From contig NZ_JAXAFJ010000001.1 of assembly GCF_033898525.1 (NCBI RefSeq), positions 62,001 to 126,000 on the forward strand: a stretch of DNA of 64,000 nucleotides, in the 5' to 3' direction. Below the pieces are notes generated by a model that saw nothing but the letters and a program-made list of their open reading frames with translations, was not told where the DNA came from and did no database searches. A program made the translations under genes and the position numbers. Positions within the stretch are counted from its first letter, which is position 1; each line of letters opens with the position of its first letter. This stretch comes from Flaviflagellibacter rhizophilus (lineage in GTDB: Bacteria > Pseudomonadota > Alphaproteobacteria > Rhizobiales > Methylopilaceae). This document shows positions 1-7,329 of the stretch, piece by piece.

Positions 1-1516
1 TGGAGAGCCGCTTCTGGATGTCTCCCGCGAGATTGGCCGATGCACCGCCCGCGGGCCGAAACTCGATCTTGCCGTCCTCGAAGGAGACGAGGCGCACATC
101 CCGTTCCAGCGCCATCTTGAACGCGATGTCGCGGTGCTTCTCGGCCAGCGCCACCGCCTGCTCGAAGCTGTCGAGCCGCAGGACCGGGGCTGCTTCGGCA
201 ACGGCACGCGGCGCGGATGACGGCACAGGGTCCAGGTTTCGACTGGCAATCGCGAGAGACGCGCCGCCACCGCCATTGCCACCTGTCGGGCGTGGGGAGG
301 ATGGCGGGCTGCCGCCCGTCGGCACGCCGGGCTCGTTCTTCAGCGCGCGCAAGGCTTCATCGGGCGTGGGAAGATCGGCGGCGTAGGCGAGGCGCACCAG
401 AACCATGTCGGCGGCCTGCGCGGGCTTCGGCGCTGCCTGCACTTCGGCGATGCCCTTCACCAGCATCTGCCAGGCACGTGAAAGCACCCGGTGGGACAAT
501 GTTTCCGCAAAGGAGCGCCCGCGCACGCGTTCCACTTCAGTGACCGATGCATCGCCGAGCGCGGCCGGAACCAGCTTCACCCGCGTGACGAAATGCACGA
601 ACTCCGCGAGATCTGTCAGCACCAGGGCTGCGTCGGAGCCGCCATCGTAGAGTTCACGGAAGATGCCGAGGCTTTCCGCCGCGTCGCCGCGCATCACCGC
701 CTCGAACAGATCGACCACCCGTCCGCGATCCGACAGGCCCAGCATCTGCCGCACGGTCTCGGCCTCGACCCGCCCGCCGCCATGGGCTATGGCCTGGTCG
801 AGGATGGACAGCGCATCGCGCACGGAGCCTTCCGCCGCGCGCGCGACAAGAGCCAAAGCCTCGTCGTCGGCCAAGAGCTCCTCGCGGCCTATGATCTTCG
901 AGAGGTGCGCAGCCAGAACGGACGAATCGACGCGCCGCAGGCTGAAGCGCTGGCAGCGCGACAGCACCGTCACCGGCACCTTGCGGATTTCGGTGGTGGC
1001 AAAAACGAACTTCACATGCGGCGGCGGCTCTTCCAGCGTCTTCAGGAAGGCGTTGAACGCCTTGTCCGACAGCATGTGCACTTCGTCGATGATGTAGACC
1101 TTGAAGCGCGCCGAGGCCGGCGAATAGCGCACGCCGTCCAGGATCTCGCGCACGTCCTCGATGCCCGTGCGGGAGGCGGCGTCCATCTCCAGCACGTCGA
1201 CGTGACGCGATTCCATGATGGCCTGGCAGTGCACGCCGTTCTCGCGCAGATCGACGGTCGGTCCGCCCGAGCCGTCCGCAAGCTCGTAGTTCAGGCCGCG
1301 GGCCAGGATGCGCGCCGTCGTGGTCTTGCCCACGCCGCGTACGCCCGTGAGCATCCAGGCCTGCGCGATGCGTCCTGTCGTGAACGAGTTGGTGAGCGTG
1401 CGCACCATCGCGTCCTGACCGATCAGGTCATCGAAATTGGAGGGGCGATATTTGCGGGCAAGCACCCGGTAAGGCGCGGCCGCAGGCACGCCGGCGGGGA
1501 TGTCGAGATCGTCCAT
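1..1516 (-). CDS. dnaX: DNA polymerase III subunit gamma/tau (partial, 3' end off the left edge)
   Basis: Clamp-loader ATPase of the replisome. Reading the minus strand from the ATG at 1516, the protein opens MDDLDIPAG, then YRVLARKYRPSNFDDLIGQ and the P-loop GVRGVGKTTTA, followed by HVDVLEMDAASRTGIEDVRE, the Walker B/DEAH-like stretch VYIIDEVHMLS and the arginine-finger region with LSRCQRFSLRR. About 505 codons are present and the frame is still open at base 1, so the tau C-terminus is missing. The usual four zinc-binding cysteines between the P-loop and HVDV are reduced to one (ENGVHCQAIME), as I recall for alphaproteobacterial DnaX. The SRP RNA gene lies about 45 bases upstream on the same strand, a common alphaproteobacterial pairing. 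An ATG at 1538 is out of frame, so 1516 is the best start. Confidence 0.96.
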   Translation of the reverse strand, partial: MDDLDIPAGVPAAAPYRVLARKYRPSNFDDLIGQDAMVRTLTNSFTTGRIAQAWMLTGVRGVGKTTTARILARGLNYELADGSGGPTVDLRENGVHCQAIMESRHVDVLEMDAASRTGIEDVREILDGVRYSPASARFKVYIIDEVHMLSDKAFNAFLKTLEEPPPHVKFVFATTEIRKVPVTVLSRCQRFSLRRVDSSVLAAHLSKIIGREELLADDEALALVARAAEGSVRDALSILDQAIAHGGGRVEAETVRQMLGLSDRGRVVDLFEAVMRGDAAESLGIFRELYDGGSDAALVLTDLAEFVHFVTRVKLVPAALGDASVTEVERVRGRSFAETLSHRVLSRAWQMLVKGIAEVQAAPKPAQAADMVLVRLAYAADLPTPDEALRALKNEPGVPTGGSPPSSPRPTGGNGGGGASLAIASRNLDPVPSSAPRAVAEAAPVLRLDSFEQAVALAEKHRDIAFKMALERDVRLVSFEDGKIEFRPAGGASANLAGDIQKRLS

Positions 1517-1561
1517 CGCTGGAATATCGCCGTGCCATGAAGGGGCGCGCAAGAGGCGCGG

Positions 1562-1664
1562 GTGGGAGGTCGGACGACGACCCGAGACGGTCTCGTTAGG
1601 GCTGCTTCCTTCCGGACCTGACCCGGTTGGCGAGTGGCTCGTCCACCGCCAACCTCCCGAGCCC
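1562..1664 (-). ncRNA. ffs: Signal recognition particle 4.5S-type RNA
   Basis: RNA scaffold of the signal recognition particle, which binds Ffh and targets nascent membrane proteins. The minus strand carries the universally conserved core GGTCAGGTCCGGAAGGAAGC with its GGAA tetraloop (complement of about 1602-1621). The ends pair: GGGAGGT (complement of 1651-1657) with ACCTCCC (complement of 1564-1570), giving the expected long hairpin of about 100 nt. Exact termini are estimated from this pairing. It sits directly upstream of dnaX on the same strand. Confidence 0.93.
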
Positions 1665-1696
1665 TATATCGCCGCTACCGGCCCCGGATGCAAGCG

Positions 1697-2188
1697 TCAG
1701 CAGGACCGGGAAATGAAGGCTGGATCGACGCGCAGGGAATGCGACAGCCGCTCCACCGCGCGGTCGTACGTGGCGCGTTCCGTGCGGGGATAGCGGATCA
1801 TGAAGCTATGGGCATAGCGCCCGCCGCAGGAAATGTGCGTGCGGCCATAGACGATGTCCGATCCCACATATCCGGAATACGCCATCCAGTTGTTCTTGCG
1901 CTGGCTGTACGTGACCCTGACCCCCTGAAGAAGGTTGCGGTCGAGGAAGCGCCGGACATCGGCACCCTTCAGTTCGTCCAGGCTCAGGATCATCGCCGCG
2001 TCCCGCCTCAGAAGGTACTGCCCCTGCGCGGGGTTGGAACGGGCCTCATCCACGAGACCGACCGGATAGTCGATGGTCAGCCCGTACTGACGGCTGGTGA
2101 ACCGCGTCCAGTCGGTGGGCGCGGCCTGCGCCGCACTCGACATAAGGGCCAGCAAGCCCAAGAGCGCTCCGCGATAAAGGATCTTCAT
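1697..2188 (-). CDS. Small exported protein of unknown function
   Basis: A 163-residue protein that I do not recognise. It starts with a clear Sec signal peptide (KILYRGALLGLLALMSSAAQA, predicted cut after AQA near residue 22). The mature part is small and basic, with a C-terminal pair of cysteines (SCGGRY and the final SRSC) that could form a disulfide in the periplasm. The ATG at 2188 is preceded by AAGGGGAGC, a good ribosome binding site. It is followed by ffs 32 bases downstream. A GGAAC-N16-GGTT element 28 bases upstream suggests general-stress expression. Function is unknown. Confidence 0.8.
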   Translation of the reverse strand: MKILYRGALLGLLALMSSAAQAAPTDWTRFTSRQYGLTIDYPVGLVDEARSNPAQGQYLLRRDAAMILSLDELKGADVRRFLDRNLLQGVRVTYSQRKNNWMAYSGYVGSDIVYGRTHISCGGRYAHSFMIRYPRTERATYDRAVERLSHSLRVDPAFISRSC

Positions 2189-2215
2189 GGTTGATTGCTC
2201 CCCTTCAGGCGGATC

Positions 2216-2240
2216 AACCCGGCCGCATCGGCGCGGTTCC
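2216..2240 (-). promoter_or_regulatory. Candidate EcfG (general stress sigma) promoter
   Basis: On the minus strand GGAAC (complement of 2236-2240) is followed after 16 bases by GGTT (complement of 2216-2219). The alphaproteobacterial EcfG/RpoE2 consensus is GGAAC-N16/17-CGTT, with the TT most constant. Position fits a start site some 20 bases before the exported-protein gene at 2188. Confidence 0.5.
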
Positions 2241-2271
2241 GCAGCGCAGTTACATCGGCCATGATCAGGGC

Positions 2272-2697
2272 ATGACCGAAGACCTTTTCTCCCTTCATCC
2301 GAGGCTTGCGGCAGACACCGCCATCGTCACGGACCTCGCGCTGAGCCGCGTCCTGCTGATGGACGACGCGCGCTTTCCCTGGCTGATCCTGGTGCCGCGC
2401 AGGGCCGGCGCCGTCGAGATCATCGATCTCGATGCGGCAGCACAGGCGCGGCTGATGGAGGAGATCGCCCTTGCGTCACGCGCTCTGCGCGCCGTGGCTC
2501 CCTGCGACAAGCTGAATGTCGGCGCGCTCGGCAATGTGGTCTCGCAACTCCACGTTCATGTGGTTTCGCGGGTCGAAGGTGATCCGGCCTGGCCGGGCCC
2601 TGTGTGGGGATCCGGCAAGGCCAAGCCCTATGACCAACGATGGCAGGAGAGCCTAGTGCAGGCAATCCGGCTCGAACTCGGAAGGCTTGAGGCCTAG
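2272..2697 (+). CDS. HIT-family (histidine triad) nucleotide-binding protein
   Basis: A 141-residue HIT-superfamily protein, a group of nucleotide hydrolases and transferases. The signature SQLHVHVVSR lies at residues 91-100 with H94 and H96. The third histidine of the classical HxHxHxx triad is replaced (HVHVVSR), as in the short bacterial subfamily ending with the DPAWPGPVWG block seen here at 104-113. PWLILVPRR near residue 36 matches the same family. The open frame extends upstream to 2191, but the ATG at 2272 gives the conserved N-terminus. Its stop overlaps the end of the convergent pheA by four bases. Substrate is unknown. Confidence 0.85.
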   Translation: MTEDLFSLHPRLAADTAIVTDLALSRVLLMDDARFPWLILVPRRAGAVEIIDLDAAAQARLMEEIALASRALRAVAPCDKLNVGALGNVVSQLHVHVVSRVEGDPAWPGPVWGSGKAKPYDQRWQESLVQAIRLELGRLEA

Positions 2698-3545
2698 CCC
2701 TTGTTGCGCCGGGCGAACCGCAGCGGATGCGCCGGGTAAACGCCCAGGATCTTCACCTCGGCCGAGAAGAAGGCGAGTTCTTCCAGAGCGAAGCGCACAT
2801 TGGCATCGTCCGGGTGGCCTTCCACATCGGCGTAGAACTGGGTGGCCACGAACTCACCGTTGAGCTGATAGCTCTCCAGCTTCGTCATGTTTACCGAATT
2901 GGTCGCGAAGCCGCCGAGCGCCTTGTAGAGCGCGGCGGGAACGTTGCGGACCTTGAACACGAAGCTCGTCACCACCGGGCCATTGCCGGCAGCCGCCCAG
3001 TCCGGCTCCCGCTGCAGGATCACGAAACGCGTGGTATTGCCCGCCTCGTCCGCAATGTCTTCCGCGAGGATGTCGAGCCCGTAGATTTCCGCGGCCAGCC
3101 GCGACGCGATGGCCGCGCGGCTGGTGTCAGTGGTCTCGGACAGACGACGTGCCGCCCCGGCCGTGTCCGCGGCGATGCGCGGTTCGAGGCCGAGCCGCTT
3201 CAGCGCGATGCGGCACTGCCCCAGTGCCATCGGGTGGCTGTAGGCCGTCTTGACCGTTTCGAGCGTCGCGCCCCTCACCGCCATCAGCTGGTGCTGCAGG
3301 GGCAGGAAGAATTCGCCAATGATGTTGAGGCCCGAGACAGGCATCAGATGGTGAATATCGGCGACACGCCCGGCGATGGAGTTCTCGATCGGGATCATCG
3401 CCAGATCGGCCGAACCATCGACGACTGCCGCGAACGCATCCTCGAAGCTGGCCTTCGGCATCGGCGTCAGCGCCGGATAGACCTCGCGGCAGGCGATGTC
3501 CGAATTGGCGCCGGGTTCGCCCTGGTAAGAGATGTACCCTGTCAT
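2694..3545 (-). CDS. pheA: Prephenate dehydratase
   Basis: Converts prephenate to phenylpyruvate in phenylalanine biosynthesis; cytosolic. The 283-residue protein starts ISYQGEPGANSD, the usual N-terminus of monofunctional prephenate dehydratases. It carries the catalytic region with IPIENSIAGRV (about 52-62) and TTRFVIL (about 170), then a C-terminal ACT regulatory domain containing the conserved MTKLESYQ (about 220-227), which normally binds phenylalanine for feedback control. It lies 11 bases downstream of kdsB on the same strand, so the two are probably cotranscribed. No chorismate mutase domain is present. Confidence 0.96.
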   Translation of the reverse strand: MTGYISYQGEPGANSDIACREVYPALTPMPKASFEDAFAAVVDGSADLAMIPIENSIAGRVADIHHLMPVSGLNIIGEFFLPLQHQLMAVRGATLETVKTAYSHPMALGQCRIALKRLGLEPRIAADTAGAARRLSETTDTSRAAIASRLAAEIYGLDILAEDIADEAGNTTRFVILQREPDWAAAGNGPVVTSFVFKVRNVPAALYKALGGFATNSVNMTKLESYQLNGEFVATQFYADVEGHPDDANVRFALEELAFFSAEVKILGVYPAHPLRFARRNKG

Positions 3546-3556
3546 GTGGTCCCGGC

Positions 3557-4291
3557 TCAGCTGACGGCCCCGCCCAGCATCTCGCGGGCGCGTTCCAGAT
3601 CGTGCGGTGTGTCTACCCCGAGCGGCACGTCGTCAACCAGCGCGGCGTCGATGCGCATGCCTGCCTCCAGCGCCCGCAACTGCTCCAGCCGCTCGCGGAT
3701 CTCCAGCGGGGACGGCGGCAGCGACACGAAACGCTCGAGCGCCGAACGCCGCCAGACGTAGAGACCGACGTGGTGGATTAGCTCTCCCGGTCCCCAGGGC
3801 GCGGTGGCGCGCGTGAAGTAAAGAGCCCGGCGATGATCGCCCGTGCCCGTGCCCACCAGCTTCACCACGTTTTCGTCCGTGCGTTCCTCGTCGCGACGGA
3901 TGACGGCTCCAAGCGTTCCGAGATCGACCGCCTCGTCATCCAGCAGCGCAATGGCGCGGCGGATGATGGCGGGATCGATGGTCGGCAGATCGCCCTGCAC
4001 ATTGACGATGCGGCTGTGGCGGCGCTCGGGATCGAGGATTTGCAACGCCTCGAAGATGCGGTCGGAGCCGGAAGGGTGATCTTCCCGCGTCAGCACGGCG
4101 CGGCCGCCGGCCCTCTCCACCGCGTCGACGATCTGCACCGAATCAGCCGCCACCACCACTTCGCCTGCTTCAGCCTCCACGGCACGGCGCCAGACATGGA
4201 CGATCATAGGCGCGCCGCAGATGTCCGCGAGGGGCTTCCCGGGCAAGCGGGTGGATGCAAGCCGTGCAGGGATCAAAATCAGTGACGACAT
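3557..4291 (-). CDS. kdsB: 3-deoxy-manno-octulosonate cytidylyltransferase (CMP-Kdo synthetase)
   Basis: Activates Kdo with CTP to CMP-Kdo for the inner core of lipopolysaccharide; cytosolic. The 244-residue length is typical. The N-terminal nucleotide-binding motif is LILIPARLASTRLPGKPLA (4-22). Further family features are HPSGSDRIFEA (about 87-97), NVQGDLPTIDP (about 118-128) and HHVGLYVWRRSALERF (about 193). First gene of a kdsB-pheA pair; divergent from the cytochrome c gene across a 181-base gap that must hold both promoters. Confidence 0.96.
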   Translation of the reverse strand: MSSLILIPARLASTRLPGKPLADICGAPMIVHVWRRAVEAEAGEVVVAADSVQIVDAVERAGGRAVLTREDHPSGSDRIFEALQILDPERRHSRIVNVQGDLPTIDPAIIRRAIALLDDEAVDLGTLGAVIRRDEERTDENVVKLVGTGTGDHRRALYFTRATAPWGPGELIHHVGLYVWRRSALERFVSLPPSPLEIRERLEQLRALEAGMRIDAALVDDVPLGVDTPHDLERAREMLGGAVS

Positions 4292-4442
4292 GGAAAAGCT
4301 CTAGAAAGACGCGCAAACCGCTCTGTTCAGGCGGCAAAAAGTAGCAGCGGGAGGCTTCTATACGAGTTGTCAGCTTGCCGGGAAAGCGGCTACGTTCCGC
4401 CGCAATCCAGTCCGCTTGCGGACCCCTGCCCGCCAAATGCCC

Positions 4443-4460
4443 GCGCTGTGCGCACAGCGC
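4443..4460. repeat. Perfect 18-base palindrome in the cytochrome c leader
   Basis: GCGCTGTGCGCACAGCGC reads identically on both strands and ends 12 bases before the cytochrome c start at 4473, just upstream of the ribosome binding site CCGGAGA. It could be a dimeric repressor operator or an RNA hairpin in the leader. Confidence 0.6.
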
Positions 4461-4472
4461 CCGGAGACCGGA

Positions 4473-5315
4473 ATGGACTCGTTCGAGATCAACAAGATCC
4501 TCGGAGCCGTGCTCGGCACCCTGACTTTGACCATGGGCCTCATGATCGGGTCCGAAATCCTGTTCGACGCACACGCGCCGGAAAAGCCGGGCTACGAGCT
4601 TCCGCAGCCCGAGGAAGGCGCCAGCGCCGCAGCACCGGCCGCCGAAGCCGTGGAGCCTATCGCAGTGCGCCTTGCCTCCGCCGATGCGGAAAAGGGTGCG
4701 GCGGTCGCCAAGCAGTGCGGTTCCTGCCACTCCTTCGAGAAGGGCGGACCGAACAAGGTCGGCCCCAATCTCTATGGTGTCGTCGGCAACCATCACGCCC
4801 ATCTGGAAGGCTTCAGCTATTCGTCGGCGATGAAGGCCAAGTCCGGCGAGCCGTGGAGCTTCGAGGCGCTGGATGCGTTCCTTGCCGATCCGAAGGGCGC
4901 CATCCCGGGGACCGCGATGGCCTTTGCCGGCGTGAAGCGTCCTGACCAGCGCGCCAATCTGATCGCGTACCTCAACAAGAACTCCGACAGCCCGCTGCCT
5001 CCGCCGCCCGCGCCGGCCGAAGGTGCTGCACCCGCAGCAGAAGCTGGCGCACCTGCGACACCGGCAGGCCCCACGGGCGGCGAACCCGCCCCGGCGGCGC
5101 AGCAGCCCCAAAGCGACGGCCAGGCTCCGGCGCCTGAACAGAACACGGGCGGCGCCATTACCGTGCCGCAGCCGCAGACCGGCACCGCCGGATCGGCACC
5201 CACGCCGCCGACCGGAGCGCCGGAAGGTGGAACTCCCGAGGTTCCGCAAGGCAATGCCGGCAGCGATTCGCCGGTTCAGCGTCCGGCAACCGGCGACCGC
5301 CAGTCGCAGCAATAG
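4473..5315 (+). CDS. Membrane-anchored class I c-type cytochrome (CycM-like)
   Basis: Electron carrier of the respiratory chain, tethered to the inner membrane with the haem domain in the periplasm. The 280 residues comprise an N-terminal uncleaved anchor (about 9-31), an Ala/Pro/Glu linker, and a cytochrome c domain (about 68-170) with haem motif CGSCH at 82-86 and the probable axial methionine M149 in GTAMAF. A long Pro/Ala/Gly/Gln-rich tail (175-280) is unusual for the family and is probably disordered. Start at 4473 is chosen because the membrane anchor begins there and CCGGAGA lies upstream; the frame is open from 4416. Followed by a strong terminator. Confidence 0.9.
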   Translation: MDSFEINKILGAVLGTLTLTMGLMIGSEILFDAHAPEKPGYELPQPEEGASAAAPAAEAVEPIAVRLASADAEKGAAVAKQCGSCHSFEKGGPNKVGPNLYGVVGNHHAHLEGFSYSSAMKAKSGEPWSFEALDAFLADPKGAIPGTAMAFAGVKRPDQRANLIAYLNKNSDSPLPPPPAPAEGAAPAAEAGAPATPAGPTGGEPAPAAQQPQSDGQAPAPEQNTGGAITVPQPQTGTAGSAPTPPTGAPEGGTPEVPQGNAGSDSPVQRPATGDRQSQQ

Positions 5316-5323
5316 GAACAAGT

Positions 5324-5355
5324 GGAGCCGGGCATGTCCCGGCTCCCTTTCTTTT
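5324..5355 (+). terminator. Rho-independent terminator of the cytochrome c gene
   Basis: Stem GGAGCCGGG (5324-5332) pairs perfectly with CCCGGCTCC (5338-5346) around a five-base loop, followed by CTTTCTTTT. Confidence 0.9.
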
Positions 5356-5454
5356 GATCGCCGGTCACTTTCGCGACTGGCGAGCGCCCCCCTTCCGACC
5401 TAAACTGTGCATAAGTCTTTGCACCTGTTCCGCTGTTCGGAGGATGCCGCACGC

Positions 5455-7329
5455 ATGATCGCCCGCCGCCTCATGGCCGCGTTTGTCTCCCTCGCGCTGC
5501 TTTCCGTTCCCGCCCTCGCGCAGGATGCATCCCCTCTAGCTTCCACGGTGTCGCAGCCAGGCGAATGGCGGCACGCACTCTCGCTGTTCGGCGAGGTGAA
5601 GTACCCGGCGGACTTCAAGCACTTCGATTATGTGAACCCCGATGCGCCAAAAGCGGGCACGGTCCGCTTCGCGACGGTGGGCACCTTCGACAGCTTCAAC
5701 TCCTTCGTGCCGAAGGGTAATGCGGCAGCCGGCATCAGCCTCATCTACGAGCAGCTGATGACACCGTCCTTCGACGAGCCATCGACTGAATACGGACTGA
5801 TCGCCGAAGCGGTGCGCTATCCCGAGGACCATTCCTCGGTCACGTTCCGGCTCAACCCGGCGGCGCGCTGGCATGATGGCCAGCCGATCACCGTAGGCGA
5901 TGTCGTGTGGTCGTTCGACACGCTGAAGCGCATCAGTCCGTTCTACCGCTTCTATCTCGCCAACGTGCTCAAGGCCGAACAGACCGGCGAGCGTGAGGTG
6001 ACCTTCACCTTCGACAAGGGCGGCAATCGCGAACTGCCGCAGATCGTGGGCCAGCTCAACATTCTTCCGCGCCATTGGTGGGAGGGCAAGGACGCGCAAG
6101 GCCGCCAGCGCAATATCGAGGAAGGCACGCTGGAGCCGCCGCTCGGTTCGGGACCCTACAAGGTCAAGGAATTCAGCGCAGGCCGCTGGGAGGTCTATGA
6201 GCGGGTGACCGATCACTGGGCCAAGGATCTGCCGTCGGAGCGCGGCACCAACAATTTCGACACCGTGCGCTACGACTATTTCCGTGACCAGACCGTGCTG
6301 GTGGAAGCCTTCAAGGGCGACCAGTACGATTATCGCCTGGAGAACAGCGCGAAGAACTGGGCCACGTCCTATGACTTCCCCGCAGCGCGCGACGGACGGG
6401 TGATCCTAGAGAAGTTCCCCGACCAAGGCTCCGGCATCATGCAGGGCTTCGCGTTCAATCTTCGCCGGGACAAATTCAAGGACCCGCGCGTGCGGCGCGC
6501 CTTCAACCTCGCCTTCGATTTCGAGGACCTGAACCGCACCCTCATGTTCGACCAGTACGAGCGGATCGGGAGCTACTTCCACGGCACCGATCTGGCCTCC
6601 TCCGGCTTGCCCTCGGGCAAGGAACTCGAGATCCTCGAGAGCGTTCGCGGCAAGGTGCCGGAGAGCGTATTCACCACGCCCTATGCCAATCCCGTGGGCG
6701 GATCCCCCGAGAAGACCCGCGCCAATCTTCGTGAGGCCGCACGCCTGCTGAAGGAGGCCGGCTGGGAGGTCCGCGACGGACGCCTGACGAACGCCGCCAC
6801 CGGCGAGCCGATGACGGTCGAGTACCTCTATGTCGATCCGAGCGCCGAACGGACCGTGAGCCTTCTGCGCCCTGCCCTGCAGCGGCTCGGCATCCAGATG
6901 AGCATGCGGACGGTGGACGATTCCCAGTATGTGAACCGCGTTCGCTCGCACGACTTCGACATCATCACCGCCGGCTTCCCGGAATCGCTCTCGCCCGGGA
7001 ACGAGCAGCGCGAGTTCTGGGGCTCGGAGGCGGCCGACCGCGAGGGATCGCGCAACGTGATCGGCATCAAGGACCCGGCCGTGGACGCCCTGATCGACCG
7101 GGTGATCTACGCGAATTCCCGGGAGGATCTGGTCGCGGCGACAAAGGCGCTGGACCGTGTGCTGCTGGCCAACAACTATGTCGTGCCCCAGTTCGCGATC
7201 TCCTATGACCGTACGGCGCGATGGAACCGCTTCGCCCGGCCGGCCAATCTGCCGCCGCGCGGTTCGCTGTTCCCCACCGTGTGGTGGTGGGATGAGGCCG
7301 CCGCGCAGAAGACGCGGACGGGTCCGTGA
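5455..7329 (+). CDS. yejA: Peptide ABC transporter, periplasmic binding protein (YejA-like, first copy)
   Basis: Periplasmic receptor of family SBP_bac_5 (cluster C) that delivers oligopeptides, or microcin C-like peptides, to the YejBEF importer. The 624 residues start with a Sec signal peptide (RRLMAAFVSLALLSVPALAQ, cut after ALA). The mature protein begins with the YejA hallmark HALSLFGEVKYPADFKHFDYVNPDAPKAG region, then FNSFVPKGN, ARWHDGQPIT and LEPPLGSGPYKVKEF. The C-terminal half has DFEDLNRTLMFDQYER and the closing VWWWD. Start at 5455 follows GGAGG at 5439-5443. It overlaps the next gene by four bases (GTGA). The closest relative visible is its neighbour, so the pair probably arose by duplication. 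Confidence 0.92.
   Translation: MIARRLMAAFVSLALLSVPALAQDASPLASTVSQPGEWRHALSLFGEVKYPADFKHFDYVNPDAPKAGTVRFATVGTFDSFNSFVPKGNAAAGISLIYEQLMTPSFDEPSTEYGLIAEAVRYPEDHSSVTFRLNPAARWHDGQPITVGDVVWSFDTLKRISPFYRFYLANVLKAEQTGEREVTFTFDKGGNRELPQIVGQLNILPRHWWEGKDAQGRQRNIEEGTLEPPLGSGPYKVKEFSAGRWEVYERVTDHWAKDLPSERGTNNFDTVRYDYFRDQTVLVEAFKGDQYDYRLENSAKNWATSYDFPAARDGRVILEKFPDQGSGIMQGFAFNLRRDKFKDPRVRRAFNLAFDFEDLNRTLMFDQYERIGSYFHGTDLASSGLPSGKELEILESVRGKVPESVFTTPYANPVGGSPEKTRANLREAARLLKEAGWEVRDGRLTNAATGEPMTVEYLYVDPSAERTVSLLRPALQRLGIQMSMRTVDDSQYVNRVRSHDFDIITAGFPESLSPGNEQREFWGSEAADREGSRNVIGIKDPAVDALIDRVIYANSREDLVAATKALDRVLLANNYVVPQFAISYDRTARWNRFARPANLPPRGSLFPTVWWWDEAAAQKTRTGP

Noticed and set aside
491..1540. Plus-strand open frame of 349 codons opposite dnaX
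   Set aside because: The minus strand encodes an unmistakable DnaX through this interval; the plus frame is its shadow.
4170..5321. Minus-strand open frame of 383 codons across the cytochrome c gene
   Set aside because: Arg/Gly/Cys-rich composition without domain similarity, antisense to a gene with a clear haem motif.
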